Shown: positions 7,453 to 17,902, counted from the stretch's first letter. The stretch is DNA of 64,000 bases from Pseudomonas quercus (GCF_012033695.1 NZ_JAAVJI010000003.1:1-64000); one strand, 5' to 3'. Notes: generated by a model not told the origin, from the sequence alone. Translations and numbers: made by a program.

Positions 7453-9570
7453 ATGCTCGCGTACCAAATCACCGGGACAAAAAAGCTAACGTTCAGTTGG
7501 CCCGACGCTCATACGCGAAAAGGTTTCACTACTCGGAACTTCGAGATCCCTGAAGGGCTACAAGACCGCGATCTAAAAACACTGTCGGACGCAGTAGTCA
7601 GGCGCGCTTCAAGGCTATCTGAGCAGTCAGCTGCTGGATATGTCCAAGCACTGAATAGAATCCTCAAGAATATTGATCGTAGCGAAGATCAATACCCACC
7701 TCATGACTGGGACGCTTACCTTTACGAGCATTTTTCATCCCATCTTGAAGACCCCAGCACTCAATACTCTGTACGCATTGCCGAATGGCATAAAATAAAG
7801 GACATATATGTCGAGGTTCAGAGACGCGGTTTTATCCCGACAACTTCACTTATACCTAGTGCTTCGATACATGGGGGGTGTCACGATAGCGCAGAGCAAC
7901 CGCTTGGGCATGAAACAATCCATCTAACCGTACCGTCATCCCTGAATGAACTATTACCCAAATGGGAGCTAGTGGAATCAGGGCTGGAGCTTGACGACGA
8001 CACTTACATTGAGGGTCTGAAAAACAAGCTAAAAACCGGTGCAGATGCGGTTGTAGCCGCTTGCGCAGCTTACTGGAAAAAGATGCGACAGTGCCACCAA
8101 ATCGGAAAAGAGCTAACTAATAAAATATCCGAACCAGAAATAACAACAATGCTTAGAAACAAAGCATATATCGTAAACGGCGTGCATCTTGCTCATCCAT
8201 CCCAACCCCTGGGAATCAACTGGTTTCTTGCAGTTTTAAAATACTATATCAAAAACACGACTATATTGTCCGCTATCAGCTCAGTGCAGCTTATGGAAAT
8301 ACCTTTTTTTCGGCCAATTATTTATAACAACAGGACTCGAAAACTATGGCTAAAAAAAATAAGAGAGATTGCAGGTAACAATGACATTCCCAAATGCACA
8401 ATCACAGAAACTTTATGTCGCCTACTGGGCCTTCTATCGAGTAGGGATTGTGCAGCCGCTTGCTGCATACTCATCTCAGAAAATCCGTCATTCCCACCTT
8501 ACTCGCTAATCACATCCAGCCTCTACACTCAGGCGGGAAAATTCTACCTGAGGGCCAGAAGCGGAGGAAAGAGTCTCATCTTCAGTGTAGATAAGCCACG
8601 GGCAGGTAAGCGAAAAACTTCACTGCTCCCAAAACTAAGCGCTGAAATCATTACTGACCTGATTGAATGCACTGAGATTCCCAGAGCTAATTTGAAGGGC
8701 AGAAAAAAAACGAATTGGCGTAAGCTTTTTTTAGTCGCGAATGAATCACAGATTGGATGCACGGGACGCGCCATAGCGAAGGTTATGGCTTTCAACACAG
8801 GTATCACATTATATTCCGTCTTAAAGCCGGAGTTAATTTCAGCCGGAATAAAAGACCGAGAATTTAACTTGAGCACACTGCGAACCACGCAGGGAATACT
8901 CACTTTCTTAGAGTATGGTAGCCTTCGGAAAGTTGCAGACACGTTAAATAATTCGGTACAGGTTGTAAGAGCCCGATATATCCCGGACTGGCTGATAATA
9001 AGATGGGCAACGAGAGCTATCCGCATCATGCAGCAGAAGCTTATCATCGTTGCAACAGAGGGAGAGCCATGGCAGCTCGAAGCATCAGACTTTCTAACTG
9101 CAACCGCCCTCCGATCTTTCATTTCAAAAATGCTTAGAGACATAAAAAATGGCGACGCCTTTAGTGAAATGGTCAACAAACGATTAGGGAAGTACCTACC
9201 CAAAGATTCTAATCACGAAACCCCTCACCCTGAAACAGAGCTCGTAATAGGGATAGATGAGCGATCTATTGCCGCAATGTATACTTATATAAATCTCTAT
9301 CCAAATCCACCTCAAGAAAACCTAGCAGATACGCATGATGAAGTTTTAATCATGAGTGATTCTAAAATTCGACAGATTACGTGCTTGCTAACTTCTGCAG
9401 CCGAGCTTATCAATAGTGAACTGTCCATGGTGGAATCTGCAATTATTGACAAGCTCACTGGTGATTCGATTGCCGAGTTCAGGCACGTGCATAAGAAGGC
9501 CCTAATCGTAGCTGCCCAACAAAAGGATTTATTAAGCAATAAGCATGGCTTATCACTTACTGACATCTGA
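7453..9570 (+). CDS. Large island recombinase-like protein 1 (degenerate tyrosine recombinase)
   Basis: A 705-residue protein. Most of it is unfamiliar, but residues about 470-511 read as a decayed tyrosine-recombinase C-terminal motif: STLRTTQGILTFLEYGSL (R of the HxxR box kept, first His replaced by Ser) followed by VQVVRARYIP, with the terminal Tyr near 510. The usual GH between these is absent. It is the first of four tightly packed genes; the next begins 12 bp after its stop. Together with genes 2 and 4 it probably forms the transposition machinery, this one perhaps as a structural or targeting partner. AT-rich compared with the core genome. Confidence 0.7.
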   Translation: MLAYQITGTKKLTFSWPDAHTRKGFTTRNFEIPEGLQDRDLKTLSDAVVRRASRLSEQSAAGYVQALNRILKNIDRSEDQYPPHDWDAYLYEHFSSHLEDPSTQYSVRIAEWHKIKDIYVEVQRRGFIPTTSLIPSASIHGGCHDSAEQPLGHETIHLTVPSSLNELLPKWELVESGLELDDDTYIEGLKNKLKTGADAVVAACAAYWKKMRQCHQIGKELTNKISEPEITTMLRNKAYIVNGVHLAHPSQPLGINWFLAVLKYYIKNTTILSAISSVQLMEIPFFRPIIYNNRTRKLWLKKIREIAGNNDIPKCTITETLCRLLGLLSSRDCAAACCILISENPSFPPYSLITSSLYTQAGKFYLRARSGGKSLIFSVDKPRAGKRKTSLLPKLSAEIITDLIECTEIPRANLKGRKKTNWRKLFLVANESQIGCTGRAIAKVMAFNTGITLYSVLKPELISAGIKDREFNLSTLRTTQGILTFLEYGSLRKVADTLNNSVQVVRARYIPDWLIIRWATRAIRIMQQKLIIVATEGEPWQLEASDFLTATALRSFISKMLRDIKNGDAFSEMVNKRLGKYLPKDSNHETPHPETELVIGIDERSIAAMYTYINLYPNPPQENLADTHDEVLIMSDSKIRQITCLLTSAAELINSELSMVESAIIDKLTGDSIAEFRHVHKKALIVAAQQKDLLSNKHGLSLTDI

Positions 9571-9582
9571 GAGCTTATTAAA

Positions 9583-11751
9583 ATGCCATATTCCAAAGCT
9601 ACGCTCAACGATGAACAGCATATCAGTTTGCTTTTAGCGCAAGCACAGCGCTCTATCACCCTCAAATCAGATGAATCATATAAGTGCAGCTGGTTAACAT
9701 CTGGTGGGATTGGCAGCAAGGTGTGGGAGACTACAGACCCTGGGAATTCAAAGAAGCGAACAATCAATTTCGACGTCTCACTCATTGACGGAAGCAAGCT
9801 CGGCGACCCTGAAAACTTTTTGAGCTTAGTAAGCATACAAAAGCTGGCTTACCATATTAGAATGGGAAAACTTACAACTCGCCCAATCGCTCCAAAAAGA
9901 TGGCAACACTACATCAATTTTTCCGTGAGCTTACTGAACAGGCTTTTGCTCAATGAAAGTCATTTCCAGACCAAAGATAATGGATTCATGCTCCTGACCA
10001 AAAATGACTGTATCGAATTCATGAAAGATTTCAGCGAGGGTGGATGGACGTCCGCTTTGGAGCATAAGGAACGTCTCATATCTTACTTACATTCGAAACT
10101 CAAGTGCACTCTCCCTCTTAATATATTGCTCAACGACCCTCACAATCTGGATCAGTCGTTCGTCGATGACGCTAAGGATTGGTTTCAGCGAAACGGCCTT
10201 ATTATTACGACAACGTTAAAAGGTAAAACAAGCCATACGATCTCTCGGGTTTTCTTGAACTCTACTTTTAACATTCCGCAAACTGGGGTATCCGATAGCC
10301 TTGCGGCCTTTATCAATCAATTCGAACCAACTCCCCGGTCTAAAACCACCCCTGCTAATAAGCATAGGCAGCACCCTTCCCAGAACCAGCCGCTTACACA
10401 CGAACTGAAGCACGAAAGTATTGGAGCAAAACACTTTAATGCCACCACCACCATGCTTAAATGCGTGCTTCAAGGGCACAAGGTTTTACCAGAGTTATTT
10501 CCTCAGATTGAGATATCTGAACGCGAATTGTATTCTGAGTTTTCCGACAACATCCAGCTCTCTGGACACACCAATCTAATCCCATTGAGCATAGGCCTTG
10601 ATGCTCTCAATCAAGCAGTCAAATGGATATTGCACTTCGGCCCTGCGATTATCCAGATGACTGTAGAGCTCGCTAAAAAAAGTACTGAGCTCAAAAAAAA
10701 CTCTTCGCCCAAACACCGAGGAGCCAAACTCACCAGACACTTTTTATCACTCAACAAATCAATTTTTTGCGTAGACCCCAAGACGCAACAAACAGCCAGT
10801 TTGAAAGATGCAATTGACATGAAAAAATTACCTTATCATTCGGGCCGAAAAAATGACGTATCCGCTAATGACTTCAAAAGTATTATCGAGGCGTTTGTGG
10901 GGGCTTGTGCTCTTGTCATATCAATACTAAAGCCAATCCGAGACACCGAGCTCCATAACTTGCGCCGAGACTGCCTGGACAAAGAGGATACAAGTGGAGG
11001 TGTGTTACTACAGCATGAGCAATTAAAAGCAGGCGCCCTGGGTATAAATCCCCAAATTTCACAGGCGATCCCCAGCATCACCGCCAGAGCCATCCAATTA
11101 CTCCAGCTTATGGGCGGACAGTTGGCAGAAATATTTGACGACAATTCAGAGGGCTCGACGCTTTTGTTCTACTATCCAAGCAAAGGATATGGAGTACCCT
11201 CGAACAAGTCAATGTCGTACAAAGTAAACATGTGCTTAGACAAATTCTGCGACATAATCGAAACCCCCAAAGATGAATTTGGGCGACGGTGGTATATACG
11301 TGTTCATGAGATGAGAAAGTTCTTCCTTTTCGTCATGCATAGACACGAAGGAGATAAAATCACAGAGATATTGAGGCGGGCGGCTGGACATTCAGATAGA
11401 AAGCATATTTACAGTTACATCGCGGAAGAAGATGTAGACTACGACGTGGTTCGTTTCACATCCGAATGCGTTGAAGACCGCTTGGTTGCACTGAGTAAAC
11501 ACCAGGTCAACAAGGAGAGCAATCAGGGACTTTTTGCGCTCTATCATTATGCATGCGAGCACTTTGGAGTATCAAGCATTTCGGGGATGAAATATGACCA
11601 ACTCATCGGACTTCTGAGTCAGATGCGCCTGACTGGCCGATATGAAATATCGACATATATAGTAAAGCTGAAAGGTTATAGTAGTGAAGTGATATCACTG
11701 GGAGTCGCGATTAAATTCGGAGAAATTAAAGATGAGAAATTCAAGCAGTGA
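9583..11751 (+). CDS. Large tyrosine recombinase 2 of the island
   Basis: A 722-residue site-specific integrase with a complete-looking catalytic set. Arg I is in IRDTELHNLRRD (about 453), the HxxR box is HEMRKFF (about 575-578), and the last box is AAGHSDRKHIYSYI with a candidate nucleophile tyrosine at about 610 or 612. The long N-terminal 400 residues are of unknown fold and perhaps bind arm sites. Its 3' end overlaps the next gene by 20 bp. It is the best candidate for the active strand-exchange enzyme. Confidence 0.85.
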   Translation: MPYSKATLNDEQHISLLLAQAQRSITLKSDESYKCSWLTSGGIGSKVWETTDPGNSKKRTINFDVSLIDGSKLGDPENFLSLVSIQKLAYHIRMGKLTTRPIAPKRWQHYINFSVSLLNRLLLNESHFQTKDNGFMLLTKNDCIEFMKDFSEGGWTSALEHKERLISYLHSKLKCTLPLNILLNDPHNLDQSFVDDAKDWFQRNGLIITTTLKGKTSHTISRVFLNSTFNIPQTGVSDSLAAFINQFEPTPRSKTTPANKHRQHPSQNQPLTHELKHESIGAKHFNATTTMLKCVLQGHKVLPELFPQIEISERELYSEFSDNIQLSGHTNLIPLSIGLDALNQAVKWILHFGPAIIQMTVELAKKSTELKKNSSPKHRGAKLTRHFLSLNKSIFCVDPKTQQTASLKDAIDMKKLPYHSGRKNDVSANDFKSIIEAFVGACALVISILKPIRDTELHNLRRDCLDKEDTSGGVLLQHEQLKAGALGINPQISQAIPSITARAIQLLQLMGGQLAEIFDDNSEGSTLLFYYPSKGYGVPSNKSMSYKVNMCLDKFCDIIETPKDEFGRRWYIRVHEMRKFFLFVMHRHEGDKITEILRRAAGHSDRKHIYSYIAEEDVDYDVVRFTSECVEDRLVALSKHQVNKESNQGLFALYHYACEHFGVSSISGMKYDQLIGLLSQMRLTGRYEISTYIVKLKGYSSEVISLGVAIKFGEIKDEKFKQ

Positions 11752-12268
11752 AAATGTCCGAAACCGGCTGGAATGGCTGGAAGCCGTTCTGAATAAGAAG
11801 ATCACCATCAACGAGCGCGTTACTCTTTCGCTCAAGACTATGAGGTCGTTCTGTGCCCTTGCTATTGCAGGCAGGTTCTCATCAATCGCTTATAATACAC
11901 TCAGAAATGCTACGATGAATCTCAACGAGCCCGCGCAGGGATATCAAAATTGGGCCTATCTAGTTGAATTGCGTCAAAGATGCTTCGAGACGTTCAAAGT
12001 AGTTGAATTGGAACATAAAGAATCAAAGGTCGCATCGAAGGATAAAGATTCCCAGGCTCTATTATACGCTCACATTTGTTCCATGGCTTACCTAGAAATC
12101 TATCAGTTCCTCGAAAGGCTTGTCTCTCAGCCTGAGGAAATGTCTACACTTGCCACTACGTCAATAAAGAATCAACTGATTATCAGCAGAGAAAAATTCA
12201 AAACGATTGCATCCTACAGTGGAGCACAGAGCAAAACTGGTTCAATTTTAAAGCTTGTCGATAGGTAA
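11732..12268 (+). CDS. Small helical protein of the recombinase operon
   Basis: A 178-residue protein, predominantly helical and charged, with no motif I recognise. It overlaps recombinase 2 by 20 bp and ends 6 bp before recombinase 3, so it is clearly part of the same unit. By position it recalls the small third protein (TnpC) of Tn554-type elements or the small partner in multi-recombinase trios, which act as accessory or orientation factors. That parallel is inference; there is no sequence evidence for function. Confidence 0.7.
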   Translation: MRNSSSENVRNRLEWLEAVLNKKITINERVTLSLKTMRSFCALAIAGRFSSIAYNTLRNATMNLNEPAQGYQNWAYLVELRQRCFETFKVVELEHKESKVASKDKDSQALLYAHICSMAYLEIYQFLERLVSQPEEMSTLATTSIKNQLIISREKFKTIASYSGAQSKTGSILKLVDR

Positions 12269-12274
12269 TTTAAT

Positions 12275-13726
12275 ATGTGCAGTCAGCTGTATGTCGAAAT
12301 AGAAAATGCCTTGGTGCCTGCAAGTGTGGCTCCGATCGATTTTAACAAATACAGAGTACGGTCGCGAAAGTACAGCAATTTCGTTCTTGCGACCTGGCCG
12401 GACGGGCGACCGTGCCACCTTGCGAATCACTGGCTCCACTCGGTCTGTTCCAAGACGACCGCCAAAGAAACGCCGAGGGTGTACGCGAGCCTAATCTCAC
12501 ATCTCTTACGTTATTGCAGCCTGATAAATGTTGAGTTATGGGATTTTACTGACGATCTTTTTTATGACTTCACTAATGCGCTGCTGCAAGAGCAAATACT
12601 CGTGGATGGCGTACGCGAGCCCAAGCGGGGCCGAACTCACATCCGAACCATACAATTGCGATGCCTCTATTTCTTGCTATGGATCTCGGAAAACTTTTCC
12701 TTCCTGAGTGTTCAACCGCTGATAGGTGAGTCAGGCTGCAGCCCTCAAATCACTATTACTTTCAAGAGAAACCCTCACACTGGACATTTAGAGATATATC
12801 ATAGCGACCTAGTTTCACCAGCCCCTCCAATTGACGATAAAGGAGTAATCACAGAGAAAGCCATTCAATCAGTTCAAGACGCCATTTTCCGCCATCACAA
12901 CATTCAAGAACTTCCGGCCCGCGCACTCACAAAACTCAAGCACGATCCAAGTTTTTTTCATATACTAAATACATATATATATGAACGTCGAATGTTCATG
13001 ATCCGGATGATGAAGCTCACAGGACTACGGCCTGAGGAGCTCATAGATATTCCACTTTCATTGAACCTTGAAGTCCTAACTAAACTATATATCTCCATAC
13101 CGACGAAAAAGCGAGAGTATCCGGCTCCCATCAGAAAATTTCGAGTCAATAGTCGAGCAGCAATGGACTTTGATCGATATATCACGCAGCGTAAAGATTT
13201 TCTCAGGGCGCTCGTTGAACGAGGGAGTATCAAGTCGATACCAGATTCCTTACTCTTAACCGTGCAGGGTTCACCTCTCAAGAAGTCTAGCATGACAAAG
13301 GACTTTGACCGACTCTGCATATCTGCTGGACTCGGAGACGTCAGGGCATGCTTGTCAATGTTTCGCCATCGTTTTGTCACTAGAGAAATTCACATTTTGC
13401 TGATAGAGCGTTTCGAGAAGCATCCTGATCTTCAAATCGCCTGGACTGCTGCATTACGGGATGATATCTGCTTCATCGTAGCTCAGAAAACTGGCCACAA
13501 ACATCCTGCATCTCTTCATGTCTATTTTCATGAAGAATATCGTCTCCTAACCAAGGATCCAGAAGAAGTGCTGATGCGAAAAAACGTTGAGATACTAGAC
13601 GAATCTCAAGATGCCCTGATAGATCTTAAATTTCAAAACCAATTAACTCCTTCAAACTCCATGGCAGACGAGATTAGCAAGATTCAATCTAACATCGACC
13701 GACTATATGCAAAGATTTTCGGGTAA
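12275..13726 (+). CDS. Tyrosine recombinase 3 of the island
   Basis: A 483-residue tyrosine-type integrase. Arg I is in LTGLRPEELIDI (about 252), a lysine-bearing hairpin TKKREYPAPIRKF follows, the box II equivalent is LSMFRHRFVTRE (about 359-370, HxxR reading as SMFR), and the C-terminal box is KTGHKHPASLHVYF with the nucleophile near 416. FRHRF in place of HxxRH is, as far as I recall, usual in the large integrase-like proteins of multi-recombinase islands. Last gene of the operon, with only 6 bp separating it from the small protein. Confidence 0.85.
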   Translation: MCSQLYVEIENALVPASVAPIDFNKYRVRSRKYSNFVLATWPDGRPCHLANHWLHSVCSKTTAKETPRVYASLISHLLRYCSLINVELWDFTDDLFYDFTNALLQEQILVDGVREPKRGRTHIRTIQLRCLYFLLWISENFSFLSVQPLIGESGCSPQITITFKRNPHTGHLEIYHSDLVSPAPPIDDKGVITEKAIQSVQDAIFRHHNIQELPARALTKLKHDPSFFHILNTYIYERRMFMIRMMKLTGLRPEELIDIPLSLNLEVLTKLYISIPTKKREYPAPIRKFRVNSRAAMDFDRYITQRKDFLRALVERGSIKSIPDSLLLTVQGSPLKKSSMTKDFDRLCISAGLGDVRACLSMFRHRFVTREIHILLIERFEKHPDLQIAWTAALRDDICFIVAQKTGHKHPASLHVYFHEEYRLLTKDPEEVLMRKNVEILDESQDALIDLKFQNQLTPSNSMADEISKIQSNIDRLYAKIFG

Positions 13727-14238
13727 AGCCGCAGGCGTAATGACTTCGGTAAGACGGTCATCGATTTGGCGAAAAGCGATTCAAGAAGCTAAGGAGAGAG
13801 TCCGCTGGCAGGCTCAAGAGGTCGGGCTTGGAGGGTCACTCGGCTTCCCAACGAAAAGGCCCGGCGACTGCCTCCAGGAAATTGCTGAGCGCTGGCACGC
13901 CTTCCCCCTCCCTCAACAAAAAGCTGCATTTTAGCGGCTTTACACGACAGCTCAGCCAATCAATGTGTAACCCAAGCCTCGACTTCATCACCACCGTACT
14001 GCGCCTTACAGTTTACAAACACTTAAAGCCGAGATGCCTCGAATAGGACATACAGGTGTTCGCGTCGCGCCATGCTTGCCAAAGCTCCGACCGGCAGACG
14101 CGAGCCGCTGGATCAATGGTTCCAAATATCCAAATCTCAGCGGGGGGCTCACTTGAGAGCGCCTCCCCTCCTGAATCGTAATTGCACTGTTAGGTACGGC
14201 CTAGCGACCAGGCCGATCCCAAGCATTTTGTGTGCAGA
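13727..14238. other. 512-bp interval with one doubtful short ORF
   Basis: Between recombinase 3 and the converging helicase. A 64-codon plus-strand frame at 13740-13934 (starts MTSVRRSSIWRKAIQ, Arg/Lys-rich) follows closely and could be a small basic protein, but it has no recognised family. Nothing else is convincing. Confidence 0.3.
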
Positions 14239-17175
14239 TTACGGGCTGGTGACAACCTTCACATCTGCCGCCGATACGCTCTTGATGTATGAGTAGCTGG
14301 TGCCAAGCACCGCTAGCTGATCAGCCGAAATTTTCGCTGCCGAGATAGCAGGCTGTACGATCACGAATTTGAAGACCATCTCGTGGTCATGGCACTTGTT
14401 GCGCAGCAGCTCCAAGTCCTTGGGGTCACCCTTCAAAATTCTATCGAACCCTTTGGGTAACGATTGTTGATATCGGTACATCAACCGATCAAAGAATTTT
14501 TCGTGGGTGTATAGCCATTTGACTGATCGTGACGCCTGACCGCACACCTCATAAACATCCTCCACCTGGGCACGAGGTTTTGCCGCCTGCCCCTTCTTAG
14601 CCGGGCAGTACTTGCAGTGATAGAGGTCGACCAGGATAGCGTCTTTGGTTTCCCGGATGGCCACCAGGTCTGCGATTTCACCATTGCCGTCATCGTTAAA
14701 AATGAAGGAATAGTCGTTCTGAATTTGACTGAAGGTAAAACCCTGCACCGTGTCGAGGTCACGCGCCGCCCTCATGGACTCGATGTGGAGCGGAGTCGCT
14801 CCCCAGTTCCAAGGTTCGATCAAATCCCCAGGCAGCTTGAGATCCAAGCTGTTGGGGCTATACGCGCGATAGTTACCCTCCACCATCGAACCATCTACGG
14901 CGAGCAGCACGAGAGGGTTAGCATCGAGATAGTCCTCTAACAAGCGCTCATCGGCGAAGGTGATTTTCACGCCAGGGCAACTGACCTTGTAGCCATCGTG
15001 CAGTAGCCGAATGGTAATGTCCGGAAGCTGCCGCTCACCGTCTGGGACTGCGGCAAAGACAGACACGCTCAACGTGAGGTCATCGGTGCGCTGCGGCTTA
15101 TCCAGGCGAACGTCGAGTAGATTGAAAACCTCACCATTGGAAACCAGCGAAATTTTTTGCTCATTTTCGATCGCAATAGATTCTGGCCAATCGGCGTAGA
15201 AAAGCCCCATCGGCCAGGCATCTTCAATCTTATCCGAACGCATGACATCTTTAAGCACATCAGAGGACTTGATCGTGGCGTCGTTCAGCTTGAGGGACGC
15301 GCGCTTGCACCACTCGATCCAGTACGTAATGGACTCCGAATTCATCTCCCATATCTTTCCCTTGTGAGAGCAGCCTACGGTGGTGCGCTGCCCACCTTCG
15401 AATCCCGTGGCAAAAATGTTGGACTTCTTCGCCGTGCCGTTCTGAATCTCGTTGATGACAGCATTGATGTCTCGACCGACGTGCATGGTGAATCTCAGAT
15501 CCTTACGAGCCCTGGACAGCCCCACGTTCTGAAGCTTCATCAGCTTGATGTCGTGCAAAGTCCGGAATGTCGGCTCGCCGCTGATTCGCCGGGAGTCTTT
15601 GGCAATCAGTCCGAGAAACCGTGCTGTCTGCGTCTCGTCCCCCGATGAGTGGATGAACAGGGTTTTGTCCCGCGCGTGGTAGTAAGCAAGATAAAGAAGC
15701 CAGTTGGTATCTGAAATAGCAGAAGTGTTCGCCCATCCCACTGGCGTCTCACGGCGGGTGACCATGATGACGGTGTCTTGCTCATCGTTGATCGAGAGAT
15801 ACTGCAGCTGCTCCCTCTTCTGAGAGAAATGCTCGGCGGCATCAGGCCGCCATTTATCACGGTCAACATGGTAGGCGACCGCACTGATTTTTGGGTTTGG
15901 ATTAAGGCCCAAGATTTCTTCGGAATCGGGATCGTTTGAAAACTGATCGCTGAACTCCTCCTTTTCGATCTCGCGGCTGATCTTGTCATTACTGACATCT
16001 CGAATCACTGCACTCCAGTCAGCGCTCTCCTTGTACAGCGCGGCCATTTGATAATCCGTCTTCTGATTCGCAATGTTCGAAACGAATTTCGCATCCCCCA
16101 GAGTCGGGTCGACGCGGGTAAGCCGACCGATGAACTGAAGCGTAACAGCTGGACTTCGATGCTGGTCATGAATGGCCGCAATCTTCAATTCCGGGAGGTC
16201 AAAACCTTCACCCAGCATATCCACGCAGACAATAATCTGATGTTTCTTTGCGACAATATCGCCCATCAGATTTGCCCGATTCTTCACCTTGCTGTGGATG
16301 AGGACAGGCGATAGATCGTCATGCTTTTTGTACAGCTCGAACAGCATTTCAGCGCGCTTTTGGGATCGCGCCCGTACCATCAAAAGGTGCTTGAAACCCT
16401 GAGCCTGATCGCTTCTCAGTAATTCTACCGCCTTGTCCGCAACCGCTTGGTCAGCAATTTCCAGGTTGTACTCTCGCACAGGGTGAAATTCGATGGCCTT
16501 GAAGTACCCGTCCGTCTGCGCATCCTTCAACGGGTAGTTGTAGATGATCGTCCCTTCCAGCGCCTGGTTGTCTTCTCGGAACGGCGTGGCGGTGAATTGC
16601 AGGCGGGGTTTCTGTTTAAACGCCGTCTTGACCCTTCCCCATGTCATGGCGGCTACGTGGTGGGCTTCGTCAATCATCAGGTGGCTGCAGAGATCGGCGA
16701 GGGCCTGAAGCGCATCTGGGACGAAGCGCTGCAGCGCTTGCGGCGTCGCCACAATGACATTCGCGCCTGCGAGCTGCTGTACCTCTTCGACCGACATTCC
16801 TGAACTGACGGCCATGACGACAGGGTTGAGCGCTGTCTCAGAAACGGCGCCGATTTCACGAAGCTTTTTGAGATCGCATTTCTTCACGAGCTGCGAACGT
16901 AAAGCATCAGACGGGACTAGCACCAACGTCCTGGGCAACCTGCCCGCGATCAGCAGCGCAAGCATGGTGTCCGTTTTTCCAGTACCCGTTGGCATTACCA
17001 CTGTAGCGGTCGTATTAGGTGACATCACAAGATGCCCCAGCGAGGCGTATAGCGCCGCGAGCTGTGGTTTGCGCAGGCCCAAGGTATTGGTTTCTCGGAC
17101 AGCCTGATTGAAATTGAAGAGATGCTGATGCCAGCTTTGGTAGACCTCGGTGTACTTCCCTGCCGCTTCGGTCAT
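14239..17175 (-). CDS. Superfamily II DEAD/DEAH helicase, defence candidate
   Basis: A 978-residue SF2 ATPase. Walker A is MPTGTGKT (61-68), motif II is IDEAHH (about 168-173), motif III is FTATPF, and the second RecA domain shows VCVDMLGEGFDLPELK and FIGRLTRVDP (motif VI). The last 400 residues are not helicase; they contain GEIADLVAIRE followed by ILVDLYHCKYC (about 850), reminiscent of PD-(D/E)xK nuclease cores fused to such helicases. Start chosen at the ATG at 17175 (MTEAAGKY); an upstream frame adds 26 poorly supported residues. It stands alone, convergent with the recombinase operon, in a cargo position where restriction-like or anti-phage helicases are common. Confidence 0.82.
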   Translation of the reverse strand: MTEAAGKYTEVYQSWHQHLFNFNQAVRETNTLGLRKPQLAALYASLGHLVMSPNTTATVVMPTGTGKTDTMLALLIAGRLPRTLVLVPSDALRSQLVKKCDLKKLREIGAVSETALNPVVMAVSSGMSVEEVQQLAGANVIVATPQALQRFVPDALQALADLCSHLMIDEAHHVAAMTWGRVKTAFKQKPRLQFTATPFREDNQALEGTIIYNYPLKDAQTDGYFKAIEFHPVREYNLEIADQAVADKAVELLRSDQAQGFKHLLMVRARSQKRAEMLFELYKKHDDLSPVLIHSKVKNRANLMGDIVAKKHQIIVCVDMLGEGFDLPELKIAAIHDQHRSPAVTLQFIGRLTRVDPTLGDAKFVSNIANQKTDYQMAALYKESADWSAVIRDVSNDKISREIEKEEFSDQFSNDPDSEEILGLNPNPKISAVAYHVDRDKWRPDAAEHFSQKREQLQYLSINDEQDTVIMVTRRETPVGWANTSAISDTNWLLYLAYYHARDKTLFIHSSGDETQTARFLGLIAKDSRRISGEPTFRTLHDIKLMKLQNVGLSRARKDLRFTMHVGRDINAVINEIQNGTAKKSNIFATGFEGGQRTTVGCSHKGKIWEMNSESITYWIEWCKRASLKLNDATIKSSDVLKDVMRSDKIEDAWPMGLFYADWPESIAIENEQKISLVSNGEVFNLLDVRLDKPQRTDDLTLSVSVFAAVPDGERQLPDITIRLLHDGYKVSCPGVKITFADERLLEDYLDANPLVLLAVDGSMVEGNYRAYSPNSLDLKLPGDLIEPWNWGATPLHIESMRAARDLDTVQGFTFSQIQNDYSFIFNDDGNGEIADLVAIRETKDAILVDLYHCKYCPAKKGQAAKPRAQVEDVYEVCGQASRSVKWLYTHEKFFDRLMYRYQQSLPKGFDRILKGDPKDLELLRNKCHDHEMVFKFVIVQPAISAAKISADQLAVLGTSYSYIKSVSAADVKVVTSP

Positions 17176-17224
17176 TGCGCTAACCCTATGGAGATGGATG
17201 GATACCGCCTTTAGTGGCCAGATA

Positions 17225-17242
17225 GTATCAGTGCATCGATAC
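17225..17242. promoter_or_regulatory. Inverted repeat upstream of the helicase
   Basis: GTATC (17225-17229) and GATAC (17238-17242) form a 5-bp inverted repeat 50 bp upstream of the helicase start. Possible operator; weak evidence. Confidence 0.25.
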
Positions 17243-17589
17243 TTAGGGTGCATAGCCGTTTGTGACGCGTTGTTAAGGACTAAGCAGGTCTTACGTTTCC
17301 AAGGTCACGGACTGGTGCAAGCGGTCTCAAATCGTGAATGCCGTCGTGAGTGGCCGCTGAGATCCAATGCGGCGGTGGACAAAGGATACTGGCGGCTAGA
17401 CGCATAGCCTCGGTATTGGCAACCGAAGGTGGCCAAACATTGAGCGAATACAGGGCAGCTAAATGACCGTAAAATTCAGGGGGACATCCTCGAACGCCAA
17501 AGCTGATTCGAAGACTTGCGCGAACGTGCCACTCCCTCTTACGCATGCGGAATTCGATGCAATGATGCAGGTGGAAAATTACCTAGTAT

Positions 17590-17670
17590 CTGACCACCCA
17601 ATTCCATAGCTGCTGACCAGTTGATTGCATTCGCACTGACCACTCAATTGCATTCGACCTGACCAGCTAG
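17590..17670 (-). repeat. IS21-type end: four 23-bp-period repeats
   Basis: Copies starting with CTGACC begin at 17590, 17613, 17636 and 17659, exactly 23 bp apart, most continuing to TTGCATTCG. Such iterated transposase-binding arrays mark the ends of IS21-family elements. The orientation is opposite to the arrays at 18472-18540 and 26188-26255. The surrounding 17176-17902 region otherwise holds no gene I can support. Confidence 0.6.
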
Positions 17671-17902
17671 CCTGTCATTACGCTTGGCGTACTGAATCCA
17701 AAATCGCGTTCAGCGAGCATTCATTCGAACATCAAACCTCCGCTTGCGTGCTGAGGCTAATCCCTCCGTGTCGTTGCCCCGTGGACTACCTGTGAGCATT
17801 GATCCCCGGATCGTAAATTTCTGTCACGAGGCGTTTGTACAAGCAGACTGATTGTGTTTACATTTGTATATTCGGTTATCCACATATAAAGGGCAATTGC
17901 TT

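Noticed and set aside
7453..13726. Direct assignment of the operon to Tn554 or the gamma-mobile-trio family with gene names
   Set aside because: Gene number and order (705-722-178-483) do not match either plan as I know it, and no homology search could be run.
17280..17546. 88-codon minus-strand ORF upstream of arsR
   Set aside because: No recognised domain; it may be a transposase scrap, but nothing in the translation supports a name.
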